Shown piece after piece: positions 33,001 to 33,017 of a DNA stretch of 64,000 bases. Under the pieces are notes generated by a model that was given only the letters and a program-made list of their open reading frames with translations, was not told where the DNA came from and did not search any database. The stretch is from Nocardia elegans NBRC 108235 (GTDB taxonomy: Bacteria; Actinomycetota; Actinomycetes; Mycobacteriales; Mycobacteriaceae): assembly GCF_001612845.1 (NCBI RefSeq), contig NZ_BDBF01000002.1, positions 310,001-374,000 on the forward strand. The letters are read 5' to 3'. The translations under genes and the position numbers were made by a program. Numbering within the stretch: the first letter of the stretch is position 1; every line of letters starts with the position of its first letter.

Positions 33001-33017
33001 CCGGAAGCCAGGCGTGA
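1..33017 (+). CDS. Giant multidomain toxin/regulator-like polyprotein (partial at 5' end)
   Basis: A single frame runs without a stop from the window edge (first full codon at 3) to TGA at 33015-33017. The first in-window start is a GTG at 39, but open codons precede it, so the true start lies upstream. Residues below are counted from that GTG (10,992 aa). Order seen: papain-like A1 (50-200), four LuxR HTHs (381-670), HD-like (695-1300), nucleotidyltransferase-like (1323-1560), GHKL-like (1680-1880), kinase-like (1923-2200), HEFGH metallopeptidase (2200-2430), coiled coil (2460-2700), ChaN/TraB-like (2730-3010), GHKL-like, papain-like A2 (3200-3370), MFS-like (3420-3830), papain-like B1 (4030-4230), sigma r4-like, unknown, LacI HTH, two LuxR HTHs, ART-like (5150-5320), two LuxR HTHs, unknown, papain-like B2, two GHKL-like, unknown, MFS-like (7100-7510), LuxR HTH, unknown, papain-like B3, ECF sigma plus zinc finger, coiled coil, PP2C (9600-9870), two kinase-like. 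Such a mix recalls polymorphic toxins and polyvalent proteins; its actual function is unknown. Many codons are less GC-rich than in neighbouring genes. Confidence 0.85.
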   Translation, partial: TFADSKNTIEHSVEYHAAPPTGDVAVTHSRSTARKPATSRYATTGRFLRRATQEPADAVPDHVVACAGATIRAAWADGLDDALIPHQDAESWDELVTGLTTGLAEIVDAEGALAERLDHEIDSLLNPENPRYSSVFVAERDGIAHAFYVTQLDGVLFVYDTNVPRIADPDLGGKPIARIRDRDTWQQFFRQSFPRVDRAFFAHFEKTAGRLTPLPHETGAVLAGTNAPVRGQPNDPTSSTLRRAQSGDGTAFRELRERYGEETFRRVLVMLAPGTRPSVGPEFDRLRTVAQYINRTVFRIAETRRWPVAAEEDTGTWILGVAQLAVRAWTGLTPTQRRIITEAITSPRQDSTPSQRGAFGAFAQSIEALLQIDVASAGDEHIELTTEAPDHGLTDLELQLIRMVAAGLSNDDIASRLDRSASRVKFYLKQIGDKLGDHGRIGIVSAARDLGLLSENDIALPLEKPSNRALTSREVSVLELVADGMSNKAIAAQLGVSPLTVKAHLARIGGKLGISDRAGMVARAIHASLLSSTDDHPSFDLSEAEREVLGLVAEGLSNKEIAVLLVVSPDQVKGHLNRIGAKLGVRDRAGLVGKAMRAGILSLAQAPANGNTGLYAGVGALSETEAKILGLVKQGKTNRQIAATHNISPTTVSAYLIRIGLKLHTSGRAAAVVEAERRGIDLTGGLPGAQPGLSLDREADGDAQDLIGRRPHEDVPQAWARLRRDSETLPQVYARLQRGSPDELAESDRLRALLLDPRQAPVPEHMLAREIELLRAGLPEGLLETATPAERADIHRALRLAAAGLHTAYTLYGGDPDMAQDGEPAVNRIVGDLEKPEHGTLAAYHNGDDILHSLTRLRQHLDNLVVAGVPINLQDRLDAMVGEVYSDIVYGNGRKSDNESGYDELRSAELVKAHARHVGYPPQRIERLGRIVLGTTFDERTGKQVGRLDPDPIVQAVAGIDLNTLSEYDALTDSSRLSCEDNMSARYPKGLTLSRAINSEIERINNVIAGFGAETGEGIRDEVLQLISQGLGPSVAARLDRNPGWHPNRPDTNRLRPQSIIEVLEFIDANPEAVKRAYAERLLGNVNFMDPENGYQYPPTWTLENTALRAEHADFLRKTASRLLHEDPHHPEYLTAVEFHNETKKHAIRMHAKYMPRKETRTASDSRIAESWTDRRPSVNPASSLLARIGDIGADPETTARAEQDVLDEYRERCSEREQALGQEFAENKAAELRRRGWSANSAEAEAKRRVNEYLRSEYAQGLIAHDALARTADWLDRALGSIGSTPGRAALEATPWSRPPGHDELGPLSESGTGEDSAGQSSEQASDHDDGGSIGSRPTERELRFAGVSHVQYRDMIEQRIPLGFSRAQWEECVDHMRRALRIDGITDADVRLFGTSSKFYSATPGKTFPQTVDEMERMAAEFASDLTPEARRRHVDNAVRSYRDAGYDNDEPKPEKAFFDSRYKLGLDKWPSDYDFQLCSDILANRFEDLARREGVDIYTKGDWYSPYLLGRVAPQLQAWVQHWERVQGRWVSVATYPGREANALVGSGDWIVIRSEFPAAEVRLDTEAPAAGVADERSPQLPALSDAPGEGGSNPAGPIGSRPHDPETTGADGVVAAEGETPLTEGDAVLADESVPEGFRTALMTKLWGPGSSIESAGAVASDPAAKDFSRLERGMLAVLDYVAGAASGFVASAVSEGVEASVIEAVRGLDPADLEAMLVDLGAARAAIDAVVARCTQIQLQGAIPSAAPAAPPDAGDYLVRVSAPDGSDSWRTRRLVRRIMENWAGAGEVGWPDADQVDSAELLVSELAGNIPRHAGTRGFVIATVTEGPGGPVIRVGVRDYSLALPDWRNADGNAESGRGGPLLSMLASDHGVVEHADGKTVWFELRGERLSGESDRGSSEDNDLELLSELFPDLDDDSPDPPSGPEGLIGSAPHSPRETGFPALLIEGLDAGVVRREPLPGARGVTVERVTFGNGYQSCQETYDDADDAAKQWLVSLIGGAMGAPVAATHPAPDDNRVLYREIMPGLEANTLLTEAVSRAYDLGLIDEDPPSEGLAVLDPRDRRYLNSASSELLGLLDAVTGTRRSTWHWNIGPDGKVTGGRTAIDSEDAAPSPFATKFIRYTDGRPVWQDHRFPRSDITDIRERVAYVEDRLMDVPRAQRDMLFDMHLQVMTELAQAERHAVHTPEETAHVGGLSAEAQAKARLVEEFNLHHPYFVITGFDHPDVPVDAVQEILETLDDLLARYRYAPDLVAHMTNIRELRIDFLANPGVNAETSYPGRSSARTEWMKLNLFRVADRAQALDDDVYYRTIGFHPASGRPYRDDVIHEFGHAIDHATDNRLSREVETVLRRAWEALRTAGLIVEPYEEWLKRLPEAAFTDETKSTLRPVEAIAVGFVDVEINGPVVGSPQWVIHQFVTTLRPPEISPDLVVNLPSGRAESGTAAKDQPGADGRIGSRPHDPEGTAGSGISRSAANDPPTAAVPGARIRARFAELQAAEQVNTPATERLRQLIAFANAVEEMSDAAAAVTRTRAAADVEAQRQSALGTVSSIAATVEAAARDAARHDDAVRMLAGLGAAVVPQVHLMYAALFEHMRDAAQHVDEADESEFESAVRQYESLVQLTDWLDSLITVLEHTSPKDRAQQYESLIARIPHDADPRALDPSPLQSWLVREAIRSADRSAELEPRAAAAEQRHRAAVAAVGDLDRLLVFTDPPAPADVEEATATTDAHGSTVTDTAESTLAEQFAEDPPHIRLLAHTMLDRQPVNAAQLVEDAQIVLFGETHTNPAGPAFLEQQAAALRAAGVTHYGIEAPPHPAFDALNAGEQVDLTGILCGPGFEDYAETVKAMAAAGITIVPFDVEKPSSPSGSPLRDVRESHMARVVTEAMRLPGAKMAILVGLTHLTRQQRMWSNVTGAYGISLTERLTEAGFATRTVAIWGGEPGQQEVVDEVARRLGLEDETFVTDLEEVYRAGSGFGSWESDVLLHLGTPESYSEQVDPGRQPQLRKLGYREPHDPSSPADRTAPVATNQLQLTTSADQDRTGKQHAIDTAGADIRHFVADWANPDQARSAAILGSDLASIYTHLRRGGKISATKSGPRGARTLRFEVSDVGAVTPSPVTAYAESRTTWLLHHLAHRFGLDSRPDGTTTTWFEFDEAGPAFSEFALAAVHGTELPDPNAAPAPQSTDGLVEGPADAIEVNLRQEDLGSLAADRSAESEQLPRPVLDCVPWISRMTHALGADEADARADPERRRLADLQRNLAAGLTNVDLTTGSVDPRRLAIDKLTADPTLDTVVVVVGRGEKAHAYLATRIGGDIFLGDTLIEGDHPRIRPAVTSRGAIAWEPTYQEVDYAYVAEFENVGGRLVARTTPDDSEVRPEHADREVTGPPGRNRRPRLPDRFLGLRLRRPEAPARPGESEPNPAPENKRRRDLLRGNSLYRMLTINSFATDFGDEVMAQALPLLMMAYDPGWAPVIGPASQLPRIIGSPFIGYWADTAHPARLQGFSQSLGLVAAGTATAWIASGAQHLGPVLATTSALEALAAAIYGASASRAMNQIITSEEKVAHAQLSTLLARAPRVLGHSVAPALVEFGRAIPTALNSATYAWNLATLSKLRAADIRTAPAPPDAATRWQRIRKGNAMAARAVVADPVLRGDVATSGYGNLFLGIQSMFVSATIVESGLNGWLAGAMVVSASVGSMAGSSISGRMLLKRVERKAPINYRGWLIGRVGAVTGAAVAQAVSNDPAVLGATLAASWGMLGAARTPLNHYRIAKAPQDLLSRINSVDDMTSRAAAAAGMAGGGAMILAMGAQQTAWATAAGFLGMGAAALGHRVLLRLRRRSDAPEQTAHPGDDRPTTAATPHPSESTADTDDALTTLRQTLSAPADFAVRLSLDAALTAIGRHVAATTDDALAVVNPRALTEWITASLVLDRFIATETGRAAGTNDIRRLHRVTAERNEALARQLDRLFDVTPIAAPAAPNIGDRFDGLRRLAEAHGSEQARALLDTIERFLAEADGADAPDPDAQVDAEIRRAARTAPVRAGSITDPRCAVAELTFIHDHFDNTPVEVPDADTIAIIENFGIHPRELAQYAHGQYTDLTPGDETTSNTPLETLTSNIENPRHPTALALVTVEYPGASGDRIDGHVLTLGADDTGQLWLHELRRNPDNTLALDAEGNTIEDTLHGQQAHDRLAELHRVGAKFFAITYREDGEPENPLGPDDNWANADWETAPGPRTRIGQDRGDDSIRRRITTEIDKQVNLGKLTLTADEKHRLITEITEHTQAVFERVLTDQQRENEHLVAAISSGSINEYLRFARLRQGIRSALPGATRSGPRGLEVVTLDMTELGQRLDRLAQTEPDQRRCLVLRHLRGMSMKATAQAMGIGVDAARALESRAALAIAGVPAEGASVVPDEEPGHEPARPRSRTADPLALLKVTAAFQHARSRAEAGDNTALATLTAIVDRMDNPHHLQFLKFRFLQGKTISEIATALDEPRSVGATKQLQFRAVRALAQLLEITEGNAEESGPLRNAALVAPAEVRAALGALARHFRFGRNGQVKFLGGSMVQAELETFVRHFLTLQPQLRELGAEAWFTATLVRIRQRLAKAPLARYVNSYDVPRVTEFEQLPGPPVGIRGVVEADGTLRLTVRTSVHTPSGSRMFDDMWAAIGHDVRRIAGQWAPKEALRDNLDTFNRLLGQGLSPRDAAFGTWTGRMARRLGFTEVTVEVDHDDGSVRALFTQPATPLTNAPQHVTPYQLPYEHLYALQWLLAQHLGIDAVSVNHELVRAARARIHGATQTGATSEFLELADRFLALSPDELRRQPSRLAVARLAGVPRSTVARVLDQRSPHHSEATQRVLAAAQWLGFPLPDSLAAAIDPRFARERFHPPRFLHDGGFTAGYFAEQLSDEQIELLRWLAEGKRNAEIEHARSVSRDQVSTQVTNLAEALGVRVERYLMVVEGIRRGLISSPDNRITDLARHLTPRQISTLRFRSLGMTRDEVASELGVTRKTIDTTISQVLSALGVENEAETMAMVIQALDDLHSEDESGNRPAPEGRRLLSGEHDAAAVRALDRTPTAGPPDPSVALDLPTGRKAEAAEHDPHAARADQLDDPSVSFADDPRVDRGAQANGGQSPTRRASTPTHAPLDPLDAAQVVRMILDSPSVPVQWRRAAELPDDVLLASAVDTDVDLDEIRRRWEALERDYPESGWRDGGGLVFRGDTRPHTVPWADGFVPLSQRDGKVVYTTVRVNRAGDYGESVVLDEGTSQWSVAHLIYVIDAPGGFGVVDENGDVVSVHWPGGLRSDRIVGCFEIPAEVWQRDFAALADQLPQYWRPNPEYRPSTAHPDGPLRAGIPGGASEDRPQDSRTDRPAEPNTEADDRSRNPVDPKAIDLGGEDESGEVTSGQEQPTLTARQRRILALLTRGLQAEEIAAELRIPVGFVETDLQRAASALHTADSMSTVLAADRAGLLDDTVVGSLEPPAPVVLSGADSEADVLLLLVEGMSRQAIADELAMDRYHVQGFINRLYRKFGVDNPVRLALAAQRRGMFDKDGAIDSESIAPPDATLPEFTGSAPAAMLTVDPRAGDRTPSAPEANYELLPMNPDAPYVPGMAEVLDWVEVQFNHEGLVCDPSGVGYTTGPQGDNFWFTPHSRRTTPYPHQHFMLYSTFDEPGHWAYSAGHWVVHGGHVKSIIFGSDLARTHLRARHLAQTLHDFARHINLDDPELDVDDGMQGELWRRHRPPGTPSFDQLVDSHGAPITTAGPNAESMFRGATKDFWVQVDDIVVTDAGVAITMSVGRVLGGEGRCTLLLEHRNGVRTAVYTQRDLGADAESVAAAMETFHARVVQPWLDESGVPDPASTAPDSSKTVGSPGDTSDVDVEIRSALASAHGDATIRGRCGLSELAFARERFADTPVRTPDEDAAMVLEYTAFDPREFAQYAHGQWTAGTLEHFENRIKTSDDGAGLSFIAIEYPHADRDAADDGIHGHVFSLTTTPEGELWLHELAHGPDGERTDPDHVGHNAQERLDTLKTIEGARFYAITYDIHGRPELPLSPENQWTNADWAQADSPRTRLGHNRPDNEPADPAHDRGLPAAIPDPDRSTPARRDENQPPSWNPDESPSTTVSREEWAIGQCDIEALLPGHWPLAARKPLALRLISGLLDDAFDTGGATRATIALSSEFASLVCTVTAADAAGRLPGVPAPQDPWVVEVNRAAVSWSFTLHQNPPSREVRFKLWDAEEVPRPKPDMWVVPQTEGFEENEPADLATGVRIRRGQTGLIAATRAAIVQLAGAGPSQTLLPELAFSGLLDAIFRTTEADARVRAEISDEGTLRVELTDRSRRLLPLDATRFPTHGLAAIYGTADRWGVALDQRGKTVWFEYTIDPAAATPESDARAASLVQVLNESHDWPVELLRGSTVEEVTGWTNHTWHVEMAGFTDPDSAWYVSRALHDMLIEHPAIGIRNGAAITVGKVAGGNGVAVVARGDKHGRVLIESITVDRRLLAAAAATTPELLYAATAGAIGAAADVGVGIVAARGFQYLFAHFLGSLPEPVDDTEAAFERWIDEQLGDGVIRPRTVFRRTKLSKRFDAERAARAAVADVQVNGWDNASEAARTLYRLLFAQVRIDPESRDVLDYVEPQTHLDAWPRNDGIPNDLPGLTEAFERQHGIPIVGADIPDIEQRDVLAFLRGVKAMCNLFPDVRISAAGARRMDESIKAIPDENSGDSATEVILNAHYTGRDYSTFYVNDFRYGGTSHYYEAQYRFTLAMVAAAGPALLDDVFPALLARWLRGRANREYRYDEEFGRWLGRQFTMHARPKTYGPLSPEQRLQVDEKAAVAESFLRVVGGPITSGLGDTGDRELTDGQRVLASLLMKHRNRLSGDQLEKSAGARESIPELPGQLPVAAAHLERPGPASTDTTARKPGPAEAIAAPAAATDEEHPATDSDTRAHTSDESAHPAEDSRVYHHLMAQLGNPRIARDLAAKTHARAEREHQPTEPDTATQHLLHIADTILAEHRTAMAQLDDAMDNKPTRTTQHLTSLQHGGAFFHNLPDKPNEPEVPAPRGADTSTAAPTADEAAASKRRDFLRWIRRDRPWTATEPASQKDRTEATVSKRELLVVNKPFTKLLFGEKFLPGEFVNQIGTNAASSGLTYILLGQGESTTTTAMASAALWVPSAFELLAGYAADFWDPKKVVTSALWVGSAAATTATGLLLADAPHLGTALTAATLVEATAATFYASTFLNEMRNLLTEPQLDSGNRLMTSTGSAAGIAGPALGAGLADVAPAALLGLNALTYWGNLANIRGFAFPPRARRDPRNLFREVGEGVRALWQEKFLTQHTAFATINNAAWAMMGLRTATVLTDAGLPGWAKSAVVTAPAVGGILSGFLPKALDRIDATTFYPAALTSMAGFFTLMASTTDPAVIASASLLDAMVMAAAGNRVTKYAQGAFPDELQGRAMSARRLFLKSGPALGFLGAAAVANAHGGQGGDAIAGVAAATTALTATGYSALLLVRRGRVSLRVITRGRGWLGRLSRAPHAEPARETGVPGSAGPDNAEAIAAATEGTDEERAAANPARPTETSDESAHPAEDSRVYHHLMAQLGNPRIARDLAAKTHARAEREHQPTEPDTATQHLLHIADTILAEHRTAMAQLDDAMDNKPAPRRRQRFALFQHDGVFFHNLPDEPQGGVSPDDVPAVPNPRRLTDLEIEIVALVKAGLTDNDIATVTELPVADVQALRKRAVHKLEADRPAEHEVPAGKNAVMGADATGSDSFGSHRDDSVARETESWPMEDRWWARQQIEAVRRFAAEIRRAARDSGGRVEGRTTSDGQPVFHVPLDSGRLVQVELHPGRRITISMVLRESDRGRNLNHSFAFAELLRNLTRSSEPVPGADVLGTLIFDTELTQQRARRGSLTDVRFDIHTDVPVVLEVTSGRFGPYVRAMVEGSGLRAGMELSYGDTLHPTIRTDIPLRTGTDVHRVSHLVDRLLWEGTRSWTGPHKPAETAAAWLVEIAGSHRTQADSSSAYISRSMHLTATTSGAPGSRVVHLTATDAVTGRSYEFTAREKFALATAVAAKFANPTAGPIGPGDARAGRTIRYPDGEALNAELWRTRGSWFRVVEERADGPVEYEVHQDEGLPVLVDPRTGARQRLSDYESANTSGWQAISFDSAGEPLHPVADYVRELRQRRTALWERLGLDSPDDDSRAAWRRLVRMHREVAEVEVAEIDASLAALHSDEPATQAALAEPLLIRRGVATDRLDDLAELDSLAVRYDRAAARLLVPACEELFARELERRPGTVITPHVARFTPEPGEPQEVWVVANEGGHMRAFEAAIQADPSLAPALWRGWRIRYIQLTAGPSGLEDTALDAADVERAYRASFRRELEKHLMAAYLKYRRKAESPEGFTAWLKPLKSDLSTVPDDGNTTTSPMSIQVAVELMRAGIPGWEDARPAAESPGTQQLIPIRAGWLETVVVPVEYREASEWESKAGWRVARPHGSDMADVIAGDFTLFRPPERKLRSTFRSIAQLKRMLEKTLAGTGRLPGLMAYTAPIVLTSAPAPELPTAAAVAHISELPTVEELERHRAEQTGTILRSEFEPWQAHAVQELTATTRAQSPLRDLSVPALRQLRERLAALGPPLRASGLAHRHERMRVELDRLLFEIEAESGASPVAELPPVEAHANAAVDSAVRSALESGSVRDGSTPGRCGIAELTFIRDYFDNTPAEIPDADTAVIIEYTGFHPHELAQYAGGQWAETTLGQITSRITDPDDAAHLALISIQYPGARDDHIDGHVVSLTTDRDGGLRLHELVPGPDGTVTEHDLHGEQARRRHEQLLQQQLQGATFHAITYKADGIPENRIDSKDHRATTDWHRAPAPATRLGRAEQGDDSDANMPGIAGSAQGKPLIPSQPSQESESAETDHDTATEGSTGVRPPQQPTDSPSIGRTLIPGPRQRAAMSTESDPRDDVELMAAVRSGDTEAFGTLFERHIGPVRSYARARFRPSDADDLVSHAFHATLGALRKGSGPESAFRAYVLTVLRNHALSQKLSYTDRITLSDDMTRYDVPEEPVDTEFGRREHALLAQALAAGTLSERARLILTNFTLPAAELARFIDAPSANAANVARHRAVEELRAAYLQAQIPHEPDESCRDTVEQLGAWLRGPLRKRAENRVNTHLRGCSSCRATLELSVALNPGLAVRTHIPAPGRGDGRTEGSAGKPASTASEGVQPNDRTPRRKQGGARRQRRGATARGEESFDPFGGVADDRAPAVLPGQLDNPWLLFADDPRGGDNVSAVRAQREGRPSGRQPAGHVEEALSPAWLRRVHAAITEEQLDADGSRRAHLGRILAHLNKLMPDAPPVTADQRARLETLARAVGRWLHIAHTELGVDLSAGEVAHSVSARQSHLAEATNRYRAAAEALAYHAANLDAAPANTSPWGRNVGLLDGVDITELTQTIEGLAAESARLEADSARAAELQQIRHAWTAAYELWNLAQDTRSPAAGPRVEALISYADATRHWLIALLDRNNGANLLAQEQRTARAVNDYREADHRIRELLRTLEAQPVAASEAATPGPDELPPTGPSEAQTPAAPASAERREPWRDLPPPAPHKEVDLGHAAGVTDVGRRNTNQDDFAIATATINGEQVTLAAVCDGTSGEAIRSDRAAAVGSAAACAILEQEAAAVAAGGIWDPAAVLAKATQAAQDAVLDLISQEFPGCDLPPVSTIVLSLVTPAQVFTECVGDSRAYWIPLDGGPAVQLTTDDSALQRYMDLMGVSAEQAARMPHASTLTRGLGVKYEWREPNPTAHHVTGRGVVALVSDGPIKKIGSPDAIADQVRAQLARTSGNLLGAARGFAEAAVEAGTRDNVTVVLIAGVDRPDRAASLPSAAASSPWSSPTPTESPKAVDPRTLPWTSRQRAGDGHPTMQPSSPGNSHRSAGESTPTPGSTISESFDEGSANQESATTRSAPTSSTADDAQHAAGHHSDHGRESSLPRTRRRMMSAAEFAARLAQAERFGPPVRITPDKWFTQNSFTELLVYPDGLWVVEKNLSSRKQRTAEIVASAFAYAMDAPVPPVIPVDGDDRTVRMPWLPGEVIECTADDPNGIHALEALRGHPDAEQLGLLDLVISNWDRIENVLRDGDHLVGLDHAFAFQRPIDPSSSPFSQSYVSAVDYHRAPDPYEWVANGRSKSELEGYKRNIQALQSLCEDYDCLGWHMGAMALLDKVIAHARDTHVGQDAAEQGSEQASAGLGLSTESARPASETPWRRDRPAAAPASSGNPLSPEEALDLPRKKNRRRAPDPNAYHHRPDDGMPWDPVVPQPDPLLTPPGQRRGRGARPPSLDGVFDGRSEIEFVDPGVDRGNRRGRRGDVPSVWHRFGRDDSTPDAIELSPVLGRALRAAEADAEDVVTYALQPAEALGLDATKLQQRDPEAIARTVQAVRIRQRRRFESVLRRLVADDALTELLDHQDAISELDERVRSLPRHLEAAETYLDEVRTALAIMAVPELFAAAGVSPLIDDDGQIVEAIGYTSDGRVIVASPLRDQHALLDLQVPGFRRQAPKNGVSIEYWHVRIDDQGRLVVETTSGAHPDPERTAYYYRDRDYVWWRKDLADERTFAEKCAEALVSGEIAREHLKGDTGDATMSAGVSIVHYRNGFRHIEKKVRDIDQRDAEKLAAITLADAGSRPAEVLGADEILPGGSELVLLIEYVPGFDASDIFGDFEDAWRDFFHTPTGQRLGRGDTLVHPWDRHERGSKNWRLQLGFIVRPIDNGNAYQDALPPGGFTLHYATVVNGKIEWRKHYTPRAELEAVRERTLTSKAAYDRRDRAEWYQDVIDNLVRIEASAWYNTPADNAEAVLTLTNLRDVLAERLNLPGARNLPHPYDELTPSDWRTVIASKYESLRRFREMGFPADRTARDLDTLDKLTKLLLHAQMRQVTPDALDDNWVIDPDSDTVGQTLTEVYLDGLAVRLADVEAAAQSVRHDAESHMAWVEAFGPESGSQA
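168..640 (+). other. Papain-like domain A1 in the giant protein
   Basis: A candidate catalytic triad is visible: Cys54 in VACAG, His133 in HAFYVTQ and Asp148 in FVYDTN. The His-to-acid spacing of 15 residues, with a hydrophobic strand between, fits papain-fold toxin domains (Tox-PL, glutamine deamidase/peptidase type). The second copy, A2, has nearly identical spacing. Assignment to the fold is by motif only. Confidence 0.6.
1179..2050 (+). other. Four tandem LuxR/GerE-type HTH segments
   Basis: Four units begin at residues 381, 458, 529 and 609. Each has the pattern L(T/S)xxExxxLxLVxxGxSNxxIAxxLxxSxxxVKxxLxxIGxKL, which is the LuxR C-terminal DNA-binding helix-turn-helix. Unit length is about 71-80 residues. 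No receiver, PAS or autoinducer domain precedes them. Confidence 0.85.
2121..4000 (+). other. HD-phosphohydrolase-like module
   Basis: It opens with IGRRPH at residue 695. It carries a YHN triplet (832-834) and a SDIVYGNGR segment followed by an acidic SAEL helix, which resembles the YHN...HD...(R)SAxL layout of small HD-superfamily phosphohydrolases. The His of the HD pair is Ser here, so activity is doubtful. The rest is helical and charged, with no match I recognise. Confidence 0.35.
4005..4690 (+). other. Nucleotidyltransferase-like module
   Basis: It opens with IGSRPT at residue 1323. A glycine-serine turn (FGTSSKFYS, near residue 1384) is followed by WPSDYDFQL, with Asp1463 and Asp1465. 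A G-S motif followed by a D-x-D pair is the hallmark of the polymerase-beta-type nucleotidyltransferase fold. Substrate unknown. Confidence 0.5.
5280..5690 (+). other. GHKL (HATPase_c_2) anti-sigma-like domain
   Basis: SAELLVSELAGNIPRHA matches the N-box of RsbW-like ATPases (Glu1794, Asn1803). GRGGPLLSMLASDHG, followed by GKTVWFEL, matches their G-box and last strand. This family includes anti-sigma and serine-kinase switch proteins. Three more degenerate copies lie at 9150-9500, 18400-18730 and 18840-19170, two of them ending in the same WFE(F/Y) strand. Confidence 0.7.
5805..6560 (+). other. HipA/PI-kinase-like segment, degenerate
   Basis: It opens with IGSAPH at residue 1923. Its LGLLDAVTG...DGKVTGGRTAID stretch aligns by eye with LGLLDLVISNWDRIEN...LVGLDHAF in the kinase-like segment near 30.4 kb. 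The catalytic Asp/Asn positions of that loop are not retained, so it is probably inactive. Confidence 0.4.
6640..7310 (+). other. HEXXH zinc metallopeptidase-like domain
   Basis: DVIHEFGHAIDHA contains His2321, Glu2322 and His2325, the zincin zinc-binding and catalytic motif. A downstream acidic segment (RPVEAIAVGF, near 2385) could supply the third ligand. Zincin modules of this kind are common at toxin C-termini; the target here is unknown. Confidence 0.7.
8230..9060 (+). other. ChaN/TraB/EreA-superfamily-like domain
   Basis: Three motifs fit this superfamily: LFGETHTNPAGP (Gly2775-Glu2776-Thr-His2778), GIEAPPHPAF, and a terminal ILVGLTHL (His2896). Members include haem-binding ChaN, erythromycin esterases and the C2 region of Pasteurella multocida toxin. 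Both motif histidines are retained. Confidence 0.65.
9690..10130 (+). other. Papain-like domain A2
   Basis: Candidate triad Cys3221 (LDCVPW), His3299 (KAHAYLAT) and Asp3314 (FLGDT). Cys-to-His is 78 residues and His-to-Asp is 15, against 79 and 15 in A1, so the two are paralogous modules about 9 kb apart. Confidence 0.6.
10300..11530 (+). other. MFS-like multi-span membrane domain 1
   Basis: About 400 residues (3420-3830) with a run of hydrophobic segments separated by short basic loops. It starts NSLYRMLTINSFATDFGDEV and includes SPFIGYWAD, the usual loop after the second helix of major facilitator proteins. It lies inside a soluble-looking polyprotein between A2 and B1. Confidence 0.6.
12110..12740 (+). 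other. Papain-like domain B1
   Basis: Cys4043 in RCAVAEL, His4138 in GHVLTL, and a LWLHE strand with Glu4154. It is one of three copies (B1-B3) sharing RCG/A-x-x-EL, DTP, ELAQYA(H/G)GQ, the His-x15-HE spacing, and a closing (A/P)xTR(I/L)G. It immediately precedes sigma-region-4-like sequence. Confidence 0.55.
13060..13580 (+). other. Two sigma-70 region-4-like HTH segments
   Basis: Segments ending in CLVLRHLRGMSMKATAQAMG and FLKFRFLQGKTISEIATALD have the spacing and hydrophobic pattern of sigma-70 region 4 or RsgI-type HTHs. The recognition helices are poorly conserved, so they may be remnants. Confidence 0.45.
13620..14250 (+). other. Unrecognised module with FN-GLSPRDAA-TWTG signature
   Basis: The region contains a central AIGHDVRRIAGQW, then NLDTFNRLLGQGLSPRDAAF, then TWTGRMARRLGFTEV. 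I recall similar strings at the C-termini of actinobacterial secreted toxins but cannot name a family. Function unknown. Confidence 0.35.
14485..15135 (+). other. LacI-type HTH followed by two LuxR-type HTHs
   Basis: AVARLAGVPRSTVARVLD matches the LacI HTH signature (about residues 4818-4866). LuxR-like units follow at residues 4898 and 4973, the first (AEGKRNAEIEHARSV) more divergent than the second (LGMTRDEVASELGVTRKT). Confidence 0.6.
15480..16010 (+). other. Pertussis/pierisin-type ADP-ribosyltransferase-like module, probably inactive
   Basis: LVFRGDTRPHTVPWADGF contains the first-strand Arg (Arg5211) and the RxDxRxP...GF layout of scabin/pierisin-like ARTs. YVIDAPGGF and a later PGGLRSDRIVG also fit. 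The catalytic Glu expected four residues before PGG is Ser5287, and the STS motif reads VYTTVRV. Confidence 0.5.
16245..16665 (+). other. Two LuxR-type HTH segments
   Basis: Units at residues 5403 (LTARQRRILALLTRGLQAEE) and 5479 (LLLLVEGMSRQAIADELAMD, ending in YRKFGVDN). They are closely spaced, as in the N-terminal tandem array. Confidence 0.65.
17650..18250 (+). other. Papain-like domain B2
   Basis: Cys5891 in RCGLSEL, His5980 in GHVFSL, and LWLHEL with Glu5996. The His-to-HE spacing equals that of B1 and B3. It is followed by two GHKL-like segments. Confidence 0.55.
20868..21107 (+). repeat. Perfect 240-bp direct repeat, copy 1
   Basis: Identical base for base, by eye, to 22758-22997. 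It encodes a charged helical segment starting SDESAHPAEDSRVYHH and ending DDAMDNKP. The similarity continues more weakly into the following HxGxFFHNLPD. The two copies flank the second MFS-like domain. Confidence 0.95.
21340..22570 (+). other. MFS-like multi-span membrane domain 2
   Basis: Residues of about 7100-7510 form repeated hydrophobic segments, with LLAGYAADFWDPKKV as the probable loop after the second helix. It resembles membrane domain 1 in layout but not closely in sequence. A long identical repeat lies on each side. Confidence 0.6.
22758..22997 (+). repeat. Perfect 240-bp direct repeat, copy 2
   Basis: Second copy of the unit at 20868-21107, 1890 bp downstream and in the same reading frame. 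Absence of even synonymous differences points to a recent duplication or gene conversion. Confidence 0.95.
23124..23275 (+). other. LuxR-type HTH segment, divergent
   Basis: Residue 7696 onward reads LTDLEIEIVALVKAGLTDND, then IATVTELPVADVQALRKRAV. This is the ninth LuxR-like unit in the protein. The roughly 2.7 kb after it (23380-26060) holds no family I recognise. Confidence 0.5.
26060..26670 (+). other. Papain-like domain B3
   Basis: Cys8699 in RCGIAEL, His8784 in GHVVSL, and LRLHEL with Glu8800. The conserved spacing and TRLG end match B1 and B2. It directly precedes the embedded ECF-like sigma factor. Confidence 0.55.
26883..27600 (+). other. Embedded ECF-like sigma factor with zinc anti-sigma-like tail
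   Basis: From Met8949 the sequence looks like a free-standing ECF sigma: an ELMAAVRSGDTEAFGTLFERH region 2 start, DADDLVSHAFHATL, AYVLTVLRNHA, then an LSERARLIL region 4 start. A helical tail ends in HLRGCSSC (His9166, Cys9170, Cys9173), the HxxxCxxC zinc anti-sigma motif. It looks like a whole gene fused in frame. Confidence 0.75.
28845..29640 (+). other. PP2C-type serine/threonine phosphatase domain
   Basis: PPM-family metal-binding motifs are present in order: TDVGRRNTNQDD (Asp9613, Asp9622), VCDG (Asp9643-Gly9644), GDSRAYW, VSDG (Asp9810) and TRDNVTVV (Asp9855). The usual DGxGG reads DGTSG, so one glycine is changed, but all metal ligands are kept. It is probably an active phosphatase or derived from one. 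Confidence 0.8.
30000..30720 (+). other. HipA/PI-kinase-like segment 2
   Basis: A Lys in LWVVEKNL, a catalytic-loop-like LLDLVISNWDRIENVL (Asp...Asn) and a metal-site-like LVGLDHAFAF suggest a protein/lipid-kinase-like fold with its catalytic residues retained. It follows the PP2C domain after a Ser/Thr/Pro-rich linker. Confidence 0.5.
31900..32450 (+). other. HipA/PI-kinase-like segment 3 near the C-terminus
   Basis: HIEKKV (candidate nucleotide-binding Lys), LLIEYVPGFD (hinge-like), PWDRHERGSKNW (catalytic-loop-like) and RPIDNGNAY (metal-site-like) appear in kinase order. The last ~180 residues are helical and unassigned. Confidence 0.5.
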